DNA from: Verrucomicrobia bacterium UBA7008
Lineage (GTDB): Bacteria > Verrucomicrobiota > Kiritimatiellia > RFP12 > UBA1067
Direction of reading: 5' to 3'
DNA length: 5,896 bases
NCBI GenBank assembly: GCA_002449695.1
Contig: DJXI01000033.1
Location: 1-5,896, forward strand
In this document: positions 1 through 5,896 of the stretch, piece by piece
Numbering within the stretch: the stretch's first letter is position 1
Layout of the letters: each line of letters begins with the position of its first letter
Program-made: the position numbers and the translations under genes
The notes under the pieces: generated by a model
Told to the model about the DNA's origin: nothing
What the model saw: only the letters and a program-made list of their open reading frames with translations
Databases searched by the model: none

Positions 1-2
1 AG

Positions 3-587
3 TCGAATGCGGTGGAATATGTCCACGCAACGGATGAGCCAGACATTCCCGCGATAGGGGAGGTGCGGGGACCCTGTTTGGCTGGAGACCGTGATCATGT
101 CGGGGTGGCCTCAACGCAGGATTTGCTCGCCATACGCAATGCGGCTCTTGCGCACATCGGCCACTCAGAGTATGCCGTAGACAGCCATCTTGCATCCGCC
201 AATGGTTTTTCTGCTGTTGGAGAGAACCGGTTTAAATGCAATCGATTTGTGGCAGATGCGGCTATCGAAGCGGGAATTGCGGTTCCTGTACTTCATACCA
301 TTCCGCGTCCGTGGCCAGCACCTGATGGCCGCTATCCTCCAATTGCCAATGAATGGGCGAATGGAAATGTTGCCATCCCAGGGTGGCGCTATCTCGGGAG
401 CGAGGTTTATCCGGAACCAGGATTCATCGCAGGCCATCCAAGCCGAGCCATAGGACACTGCGGTATTGTGGATTATGACGGATGGACGATCAGCGCCCGC
501 CCTGACGGGGTTGGGCGAAATTCCAGATTGATGCTTGACGGCACGTGCGGTTATAACAAACCAATGGAGGATGACAATGAAAATTAA
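3..587 (+). CDS. C-terminal part of a probable polymorphic toxin with a papain-like (NlpC/P60-type) amidase domain, 5' end outside the window
   Basis: The frame is open to the left edge, so this is the end of a longer protein; the GTG at 12 is only the first possible start inside the window. Residues below are counted from that GTG. A helix near 35-50 (TQDLLAIRNAAL) leads to FKCNRFVADAAIEAG, where Cys76 fits the catalytic cysteine at the head of a helix. PPIANEWAN and IPGWRYL follow at about 109-128, then PEPGFIAG, then GHCGIVDYDGWTISA with His149 as the expected catalytic histidine. This order of KCN-x-FV, EWAN/IPGW, GHxGIV and SA is, from memory of the family, that of the amidase domains ending RHS-type and related secreted toxins, which cleave peptidoglycan peptides in the periplasm. 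The extra Cys150 beside the histidine is unusual. The end overlaps the start of an exported protein by 11 bases, suiting a toxin-immunity pair. A non-toxin wall hydrolase or another NlpC/P60 peptidase remains possible. Codons are richer in A/T at position three than in enolase. Confidence 0.72.
   Translation, partial: SNAVEYVHATDEPDIPAIGEVRGPCLAGDRDHVGVASTQDLLAIRNAALAHIGHSEYAVDSHLASANGFSAVGENRFKCNRFVADAAIEAGIAVPVLHTIPRPWPAPDGRYPPIANEWANGNVAIPGWRYLGSEVYPEPGFIAGHPSRAIGHCGIVDYDGWTISARPDGVGRNSRLMLDGTCGYNKPMEDDNEN
566..570 (+). promoter_or_regulatory. Shine-Dalgarno GGAGG that fixes the start of the next gene at 577
   Basis: GGAGG lies inside the last codons of the amidase gene. It stands 6 bases before ATG 577 but directly abuts the in-frame ATG 571, so 577 is the supported start. 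Its position within the upstream coding sequence implies translation coupled to the toxin gene. Confidence 0.75.
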
Positions 588-1275
588 ATCAACGTCGATT
601 CGCGTGATGTGGCTATCCTTTTTGTCTGTCAGCTTTTGCCTGATGGCGGAAGAGTACACGACGGCAGAGGCTTTTTCCGAGGCCAGGATTCGCTACAATG
701 GTGAATGGCGCTACCCGGCTGATGCGCTGGCATCCAACATCTACGCTCAAGTCTGGAACCTTTATAAAGATTATCGCTCGCCGTTCAATCAGTTTTTGGC
801 CGTTCGCGGCGGCGGGTTCTTCAATGAAATGGACGAACAGTGCATTCAGCCGCTTGCAATCATTGTGTCTAACAACTGCACGGCCATTGCCGACGACTGG
901 CAAACCTACGAGACAAACGAGATGGTGCGCTTTACGACATTGTGCGCTGCGGCCTATTCGGGTTTTGACAACTACACGAATTTTCTCGATCGCATTCTCG
1001 CCAGATACGAGAGCGACACCAATTCGTGCAGTTGGGCGACCGTGCGTTTCATCTTTTCCCCTTACGGCACTGTATCGGATATTGCCTTGGAATTAAATTA
1101 TGATGCACCCGCCGTCAGCAACATCCTTCAGCGAATGCGCGTCATTGCGGTCGCGAACGACAACGTCCAGCTGCTTCAGAAATGCGACCGTCTTATGTCT
1201 GGCGAAGCGAAGCGAGAACTGCTGGAGTTGAAGGCTGGCGGTGCGCTGCCGGCGGCCGGCGTACGCGAGTTCTAA
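577..1275 (+). CDS. Exported protein of unknown family, candidate immunity or accessory protein for the upstream amidase
   Basis: This 232-residue protein belongs to no family that I recognise. It opens with a classic signal peptide: Lys2, Lys4 and Arg9, a hydrophobic core VMWLSFLSVSFCLMA, and probable cleavage after Ala24. It is therefore expected in the periplasm or envelope. No lipobox is seen. The mature part looks mainly helical (for example NIYAQVWNLYKDY and the FLDRILARYESD segment) and has five cysteines that could form disulfides. Start 577 is chosen from GGAGG at 566-570; the longer in-frame start at 535 would bury the signal peptide. It overlaps the amidase gene by 11 bases. Immunity proteins against periplasmic peptidoglycan amidases are usually small, exported and encoded directly downstream, and this gene meets those three conditions. 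That is context, not homology. Its last 12 residues overlap the next frame and may be a junction product rather than the natural C-terminus. Confidence 0.8.
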   Translation: MKIKSTSIRVMWLSFLSVSFCLMAEEYTTAEAFSEARIRYNGEWRYPADALASNIYAQVWNLYKDYRSPFNQFLAVRGGGFFNEMDEQCIQPLAIIVSNNCTAIADDWQTYETNEMVRFTTLCAAAYSGFDNYTNFLDRILARYESDTNSCSWATVRFIFSPYGTVSDIALELNYDAPAVSNILQRMRVIAVANDNVQLLQKCDRLMSGEAKRELLELKAGGALPAAGVREF

Positions 1276-3526
1276 GTTTGGTGTGTTAATGGGCGAAATG
1301 GACATCGACCGAGGTTATCTTCTCGTCGATGAGGACGATAGCGCCGCCGCGATTGAAATCCCGACGAACGCGGTCACGGTCGGCAACTGGCACCTTCACG
1401 GCGCATCATCCAATTTCGGCAACCACCGCCTCGACCTTTCGCCGTGGTCGTTCCCGATGGGCACGAACGGGGCGGCCTTTTCGTCGTTCTGGTACTTTGT
1501 CGAAGGAAAGCTCCGCGCGACGCCGCGCGACGCCGCGCACGAAATCTGCGCGGTGGGCGTGCCGATGCTCGCGATGCAGGGCGCAAGCTGCCTGTTGCTG
1601 TCCGCGGGCGCGGACGACAGCCGCACGATCATCTGGGACAATTTCTTCCTGAACGGCGACACGAACGCGCCCGTCATGGCGCAGGTGACGCTGTGGCCGG
1701 ATGGCGCCTTTGCCACGCAGTCGAACAACCTGCGCCGCGTCTACGCGCGCATCGATCCGCGCGACTGGGACGGCGACGGCCTCGCCAACGAAATCGACCC
1801 CGCGCCGAAATCCCACGACGGCGACTGCTTCGGCACGGGCGAGGCGTGGTGGGCGGCAAATCTCCGCGCGGTGGCGGCGACGAATGCGCTGCCGGAAGCC
1901 TACTACACGCTCGCGTTCACGGCGACGGCGGACAGGACGCGTATCGCCGTCACCTGCGACGGGGCAAGCGATCTGGGCGACTTCGTCATCCTCGCGAACG
2001 CCGGACAGACCTGCGAAGTGCCGCTCCTGAAAGGCGCGAACTACGCTGTGCGCGCGGATGCTCCGTTGACGGATGTTGCGCTGGACGATGAAAACGCGCA
2101 TATCGTTTCGTTCACGCCGGAGGAGTTCGACATTACCTACCCGCTGGATTGCTCGTTTGAGCGGAACGGCAACGATTATTCGCTGACTGTCGCGCCGACC
2201 ATCCCCGGGCTGACGCTCGCTTCGCTTTCGGGCGGCTGTTGCGCGCTGAACGTGACGGCCAACGGCTTCCGGTGGACGTGCGCGGACACCTGCACGTGTC
2301 ACGGGCACGAGCATTGGCTGGATGCTGTTTTGACATGGGAAGGATATTCAAGGTCGTGCGGGATGCTCGTGCCGTGTGATTGCTTCTATAAGAGATTGGC
2401 GAATCCGCTGTTGTGGCTGTCATTGTCTTTGCCGCGCACAGTGATTGTAGATGGTGATGTCGGTGGCATGGCGGTGACGTTTGCGCCCCCTGTCGCAACG
2501 AATGGAAATTTGAGTCTGCGATTCATCTCCGGTGGCGGCAGCGTGATTCTCAGGGATGAATCAAGAGGTCTGTCGTCGGTTTCTCTTCCGCAGACTTGGA
2601 GCGCCAGCAGTTTCAGTTCGACGAACTTTTGCATTGAAGGAATCGTGGCGAGTGCTGTCGTAGGGGATGTCGCGCTGGAATGGGAATATGCAGAATCAAA
2701 TGGCGACCTGCACAGCGTGACGCAGACCCTGTCGGTTGCCGAGATTCGACACGAGACGGTCTTCGCAACGCCGGCCTGCCGCGAAAGGACACTGCTGGGG
2801 GTGGGCGAGAGCGTGCTTTTCTTTTTCAAGCCGCATCAGATTGTCACCCATTTTAATTGTACGTCTGGAGAAGTGACGGAGCCGTCGCCGTATCAGCAGT
2901 GGTCGGGCGAGGGAGGCTTTGTGGAGACGGGCATGGATGCGGCAGTTTTTACGGCGAGTCATACGGCGGCCGTTTCATGCGTGACGATGGAGGTTGGCGG
3001 TTGCTCCCAGGAATACGAGTTTAAAATTGTCGAGCCTGAGGGATTTCATGTCGAGTCGGTCGATCACATTTATTATGACAACAACGGATATTCAGGGTTG
3101 TTTGACCTGACATTTAATAATCTGCTGATGCCGACGAACGTGTCCTTTGGCATGGTTCAGGTCATGGAGGTGCCAAGGGTGGCGACAAATGCGGTCGGCT
3201 ATTATGCCCAGCCGTCTAAATCGGAGATGCTGGATCATGGAAAGCACGGGGCCGGCCGATGGCGGAATGTGGGCGTCAACAACAGATCGGACGATTTTGT
3301 TCGCGCGGGATACAATGCACCGCCCTGGCTGGAAGGCGGTTCATTCACCTGGCCGATACCCGTGGCCTGGCGGGTTTACGGGGACGAGGGCGTGACGAAC
3401 ATTTTTACGCAAACGGATCAAAGATTTGAACTCGATGCGGACGGGACGGCACGGGTGAGAAAATTTGGCTATTGCGGTGAGCGGACGACCAACAGTATAT
3501 TCAGGATCGAAAAGGAGAAACCATGA
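1241..3526 (+). CDS. Large beta-rich surface/secreted-type protein with acidic calcium-binding-like motif and Ig-like domain, apparently missing its N-terminus
   Basis: Up to 761 residues from GTG 1241, which has a weak AAGG 6 bases upstream; ATG 1289 is the main alternative and lacks a clear ribosome site. No start gives a signal peptide, though the composition is that of an exported protein. Residues 50-160 form a module with HRLDLSPWSFPMGTNGAA and AVGVPMLAMQG. At 172-187, DPRDWDGDGLANEIDP resembles a thrombospondin type 3 or EF-hand-like calcium site. A Cys/His cluster spans 333-381. About 503-600 reads as an Ig-like domain (LGVGESV start, FKIVEP end). The C-terminal module, 601-761, has GSFTWPIPVAW at 700-710 and an RFELDADGTARVRKFG strand pair. 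From memory, this layout resembles large secreted proteins of Kiritimatiellota/Verrucomicrobia, unchecked. The reading frame is intact, but the lost signal peptide and the 35-base out-of-frame overlap with the previous gene suggest a 5' truncation. Function unknown; a cell-surface or adhesin-like role is inferred. Confidence 0.75.
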   Translation: MRCRRPAYASSKFGVLMGEMDIDRGYLLVDEDDSAAAIEIPTNAVTVGNWHLHGASSNFGNHRLDLSPWSFPMGTNGAAFSSFWYFVEGKLRATPRDAAHEICAVGVPMLAMQGASCLLLSAGADDSRTIIWDNFFLNGDTNAPVMAQVTLWPDGAFATQSNNLRRVYARIDPRDWDGDGLANEIDPAPKSHDGDCFGTGEAWWAANLRAVAATNALPEAYYTLAFTATADRTRIAVTCDGASDLGDFVILANAGQTCEVPLLKGANYAVRADAPLTDVALDDENAHIVSFTPEEFDITYPLDCSFERNGNDYSLTVAPTIPGLTLASLSGGCCALNVTANGFRWTCADTCTCHGHEHWLDAVLTWEGYSRSCGMLVPCDCFYKRLANPLLWLSLSLPRTVIVDGDVGGMAVTFAPPVATNGNLSLRFISGGGSVILRDESRGLSSVSLPQTWSASSFSSTNFCIEGIVASAVVGDVALEWEYAESNGDLHSVTQTLSVAEIRHETVFATPACRERTLLGVGESVLFFFKPHQIVTHFNCTSGEVTEPSPYQQWSGEGGFVETGMDAAVFTASHTAAVSCVTMEVGGCSQEYEFKIVEPEGFHVESVDHIYYDNNGYSGLFDLTFNNLLMPTNVSFGMVQVMEVPRVATNAVGYYAQPSKSEMLDHGKHGAGRWRNVGVNNRSDDFVRAGYNAPPWLEGGSFTWPIPVAWRVYGDEGVTNIFTQTDQRFELDADGTARVRKFGYCGERTTNSIFRIEKEKP
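3513..3517 (+). promoter_or_regulatory. Shine-Dalgarno AGGAG for the gene starting at 3523
   Basis: AGGAG stands 5 bases before ATG 3523 and inside the end of the preceding gene, whose TGA overlaps that ATG. It supports the 3523 start, which keeps the signal peptide at the very N-terminus, over the in-frame ATGs further in. Confidence 0.75.
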
Positions 3527-4200
3527 GCAAACGTGCCGGACTAATCGTGTGCATGCTGTCGATGAGCTTTGGCCTGTTCGGGGATCAAGGCCCGGATTTG
3601 GCAGGGCAGCTTTGGGCGACAACCAACCTTTGGGGCGGCGCGGCCGCGATGACGCAGTACCAATGCGTCATCGTCCCCGGTCTGCTCGCGAAAATGCAGG
3701 CTGATTCTCGGTACGATGAAACATTGTCCGACTGGTATTGTGCGGTGGCGCGCGCGGATGCATCGCTGGAGACGGGTGACAGATGGTGTGTTGTGAAAGG
3801 CGAGATGCTGCATCGGTACGCGTATCTGCCGTCAGTGTCCGCGTCCACGAATGCGTGGCTCGCGGCTGCGGATTTTCTGGGACGGCTGCGGTCGGCGCGC
3901 GGGGCGGTCGCAGGTGGCGGTGCGACGGTGACGCACCGGCTGCTGACGGCAGACGAACTTGCGGTCTTCAACGACATCGCGGAACGAAAAGAAGCCTTTT
4001 ATCGTCGAAAAAACATTGTGGAGGTTGCCGATCGCATAGAACCGTTGATGCTGAATGCCGTGACAAATGCATTCCCCGTCGTCCTGCAGAACGCTCTTGA
4101 CGCAGAAATGCGCCAGGCGATACTTTCTCTCGTCGTCGCGCGCGCTTCATTGACTGAAGAGGAGGCCGCGTTCTTAAGGGGAATGTTTGAGGAACAATGA
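3523..4200 (+). CDS. Exported mainly helical protein of unknown family
   Basis: This 225-residue protein is not a family I recognise. The N-terminus is a signal peptide: Lys3 and Arg4, hydrophobic AGLIVCMLSMSFGLF, likely cleavage after Gly20 (LFG/DQG). The mature chain appears mostly alpha-helical, with WLAAADFLGRLRSARG, LTADELAVFNDIAERKEAFY and a C-terminal SLTEEEAAFLRGMFEEQ, and a Gly-rich turn (AVAGGGATV) between. Three cysteines lie in the mature part, in YQCVIV, WYCAVAR and RWCVVK. The start codon shares ATGA with the stop of the large protein, and its own stop shares ATGA with the next start, so it should be translated by coupling within one operon. Export, size and location resemble the 577-1275 product, but I see no convincing sequence similarity between the two. 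A second immunity protein or a partner of the large protein are both possible. Confidence 0.82.
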   Translation: MSKRAGLIVCMLSMSFGLFGDQGPDLAGQLWATTNLWGGAAAMTQYQCVIVPGLLAKMQADSRYDETLSDWYCAVARADASLETGDRWCVVKGEMLHRYAYLPSVSASTNAWLAAADFLGRLRSARGAVAGGGATVTHRLLTADELAVFNDIAERKEAFYRRKNIVEVADRIEPLMLNAVTNAFPVVLQNALDAEMRQAILSLVVARASLTEEEAAFLRGMFEEQ

Positions 4201-4946
4201 TGAAAAAGATAATGACAGTTTTTGCACTGCTGATGTGCATGTGTGCGGTCGCCGCAAAGGGGACGCGCGAGGAGCGCATTGCGGCGCTGGAGGAGATCGT
4301 CACATGGCCGCCGTGCTGCTCTAATGAGGATGACGCGGTGTCGCCAGAGGAGGATGTGCGACTTCGGTATGAACTGACGCGGGACGAGTTTCTGCAGGAT
4401 TTGCTGACGCTTGCCGGCAAGTATGACCGAAACGAGACGAATAATTATCACAGGTTGGCGCGAAAACTGGCGGTTGCAAATGTGAGCGTGTATGGCGGCA
4501 CCAACGAACTGCCCTATCTTTCGGCGATCTGGCATGATGCACAGGACTATGCACAGCGAGAGGCGCTTCTTGGTGCAATGTTGATCAATTCGCATTCTGA
4601 AGATGTATTTGACATCGCGAATGAAGTGCTGACAAATGCGACAACGTTTTCGGCATCTTTGCGGGAAGCTGTTTATTTGCGTCTAGGGAAATATTACCGA
4701 TATGATACGACGGCCGTGCAGGAGCAGAAGAACCGGATCGCCTCCTACTTCCTCTCTCGCGTTGACCTTGAACGCGAACCCATTTACGCCTATCTCGACA
4801 GGAAGGTCTGTGAAATGTTCCCGTCGTACCGCCACAGTCAGCGGCGGCGCGACAATCTCGCGGCGGTCTACGATCCGACGCTGACCGGCGCGCCGAAGGA
4901 AGTCTACGAGGCCCGCGTCCGCGACGCGCAACCCGTCGGGGAGTGA
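4197..4946 (+). CDS. Exported helical protein of unknown family, with a compositionally distinct C-terminal third
   Basis: This 249-residue protein has no recognised family. The signal peptide is clear: MMKK, then IMTVFALLMCMCAVA, with cleavage near AVA/A or VAA/K at about residue 20. GAGG at 4189-4192 is 4 bases from ATG 4197 and 7 from the second ATG at 4200, so translation may start at either. The mature part is predicted helical throughout: EERIAALEEIV, DEFLQDLLTLAGKY, YAQREALLGAMLIN and ASLREAVYLRLGKYYRY give a repeat-like run of short helices reminiscent of HEAT or TPR solenoids, although no true repeat can be shown by eye. A CC pair follows the first helix. It ends in a charged tail (SQRRRDNLAAVYDP, then VYEARVRDAQPVGE). 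Codons change from mixed to strongly C/G-ending near 4720-4740, so the end may have been exchanged with a relative. It is the last intact gene of the overlapping series. Confidence 0.82.
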   Translation: MMKKIMTVFALLMCMCAVAAKGTREERIAALEEIVTWPPCCSNEDDAVSPEEDVRLRYELTRDEFLQDLLTLAGKYDRNETNNYHRLARKLAVANVSVYGGTNELPYLSAIWHDAQDYAQREALLGAMLINSHSEDVFDIANEVLTNATTFSASLREAVYLRLGKYYRYDTTAVQEQKNRIASYFLSRVDLEREPIYAYLDRKVCEMFPSYRHSQRRRDNLAAVYDPTLTGAPKEVYEARVRDAQPVGE

Positions 4947-4962
4947 AAGAAGGGCAGAATGA

Positions 4963-5169
4963 GCTAGCCGCCGCTTCAACTACGGCCATGCGCCGGACGA
5001 CTGGAGCAATGGTTGCATCAACGGCGGCCCGGGCTATTATGGACGGGACATGACCTGCGAAAGGATAATTGAACGTCTCCTGATGAGAGGCGGGGGGCTC
5101 AGCAGCATTTCTCCCTTGCCTGACACCAACGCCATCCACGAAATCGAGGCGCAGCTGCCTCAGGAGTGA
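4963..5169 (+). pseudogene. Decayed 3' remnant of a further gene in the cluster
   Basis: The frame from 4963 to the TGA at 5167-5169 encodes 68 protein-like residues, including RFNYGHAPDDWSNGCINGG, YYGRDMTCERIIERLLM and a tail PDTNAIHEIEAQLPQE whose TN pair matches the style of the upstream products. No normal start precedes the well-formed part; the first ATG in frame is at 5050. Just upstream, AGAAGGG (4948-4954) followed 4 bases later by ATG 4959 looks like an intact translation start 12 bases after the previous stop. That start reads ATG AGC TAG and is in another frame, so it ends at once. The simplest reading is a gene that kept its start and its end and lost the middle by deletion or frameshift. 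The family is not recognised. A single base error could instead make a protein of about 70 residues. Confidence 0.55.
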
Positions 5170-5340
5170 GCCGGATTTCGCCCGCATGCTTTAGAGCCAG
5201 AAAAGGATCCGCGCATAAGGAAGGCGAGAGCATGGGCGGCCGCCTAAAATTCTCGGGCAGGTGAACCGATAGCCTGAAAAACGGGCAGCGCCACTGTCAA
5301 AAGTAAACGCACGCCCCCTCCCCGAGCGGGGTCTGTCCCG
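5170..5340 (+). other. Non-coding spacer, no gene or clear terminator seen
   Basis: No plausible coding frame is found on either strand. It contains a perfect 10-base palindrome, GGCGGCCGCC, at 5235-5244 and two copies of CCCGAGCG at 5321-5328 and 5337-5344, spaced 16 bases apart. I see no hairpin followed by a T-run that would end the upstream operon. The minus-strand open frame over 5191-5427 is Arg-rich and not protein-like. Confidence 0.5.
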
Positions 5341-5343
5341 AGC

Positions 5344-5365
5344 GCGGCGGGGCCGCTGCCGCCGC
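5344..5365 (+). repeat. GC-only inverted repeat just upstream of the eno promoter
   Basis: GCGGCGG (5344-5350) pairs perfectly with CCGCCGC (5359-5365) around an 8-base loop, giving a 7-bp stem of only G-C pairs. It ends 2 bases before the -35 box. No T-run follows, so it is not a standard intrinsic terminator. It could weaken read-through from the accessory genes or act as a protein-binding site; neither can be told from sequence. Confidence 0.5.
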
Positions 5366-5367
5366 AG

Positions 5368-5397
5368 TTGACGCGCGCGCGCGGGGTTTGATATACT
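5368..5397 (+). promoter_or_regulatory. Probable sigma70-type promoter of eno
   Basis: TTGACG (5368-5373; consensus TTGACA, 5 of 6) and TATACT (5392-5397; consensus TATAAT, 5 of 6) are separated by 18 bases. The expected transcription start is at about 5404-5406, leaving a leader of roughly 40 bases before the eno ATG. The spacer carries an alternating CG run, (CG)6 at 5372-5383. The position in front of a housekeeping gene supports the call. Confidence 0.72.
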
Positions 5398-5409
5398 ATT
5401 CTCCAATAA

Positions 5410-5896
<487 letters not shown>

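Noticed and set aside
535..576. Longer start for the first exported protein gene (ATG-like start at 535)
   Set aside because: It would add 14 residues before the signal peptide, and the strong GGAGG is correctly spaced only for ATG 577.
1232..1275. Programmed +1 frameshift fusing the exported 232-residue protein to the large protein
   Set aside because: No slippery or stop-associated shift motif is visible in the overlap; a recombination scar or separate translation is simpler.
1511..1538. Near-perfect decamer repeat CGCCGCGCGA, about 2.8 copies, possible slippage switch
   Set aside because: A 10-base unit would shift the frame if copy number changed, but there are few copies, the first is imperfect, and the frame is intact with family-like residues on both sides.
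1406..2314. Minus-strand open frame of 302 codons
   Set aside because: It lies antisense to a GC-rich coding region, is dominated by Arg, Val and Ala with no domain pattern, and has no ribosome site. Long antisense frames are expected where third positions are nearly all G/C.
577..4946. The three small exported proteins as paralogues of one another
   Set aside because: Apart from signal peptides, helical character and TN pairs, I could not align any shared motif by eye.
4585..5187. Minus-strand open frame of 200 codons across the end of the last exported gene and the remnant
   Set aside because: The product is Arg/Ser-rich and low in complexity, and the plus-strand frames beneath it are clearly more protein-like.

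Overview
The window appears to come from a high-GC bacterium of the PVC group. The best guess is a gut-type Kiritimatiellota (formerly Verrucomicrobia) lineage. This rests on exported proteins rich in Thr-Asn (TN), on a WDGDGLAN-type acidic repeat inside a large beta-rich protein, and on C/G-ending codons in the enolase gene. It is an inference from style; no rRNA or complete marker gene is present.

Left and centre (3-4946) hold a compact plus-strand cluster in which every gene overlaps the next. (1) The end of an incomplete gene encodes a papain-like/NlpC-P60-type amidase domain, with a KCN cysteine and a GHCGIV histidine, of the kind found at the C-termini of polymorphic toxins. (2) An exported protein of 232 aa starts inside the last codons of gene 1. 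(3) A 761-residue beta-rich protein has the body of a surface or secreted protein but no signal peptide of its own. (4) and (5) are two exported, mainly helical proteins of 225 and 249 aa, each starting on an ATGA overlap. A possible reading is a cell-wall-targeting toxin followed by one or more envelope-located immunity or accessory proteins, with a beheaded surface-protein gene among them. The amidase call is fairly well supported by motifs. The immunity roles rest on position and export signals only.

Base composition is mosaic. Third codon positions are strongly G/C in about 1300-2300 and 4730-4946, as in enolase, and clearly more A/T in the toxin, in the middle of gene 3 and in the first two thirds of gene 5. 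The switches fall inside reading frames, which suggests recombination between related cassettes.

Region 4947-5445 holds the decayed 3' end of another gene (4963-5169) just behind an orphan Shine-Dalgarno/ATG, then a non-coding stretch, a GC-only hairpin and a strong sigma70-type promoter. At 5446 the start of enolase (eno) begins and runs off the right edge. It marks the boundary between the accessory cluster and housekeeping DNA.
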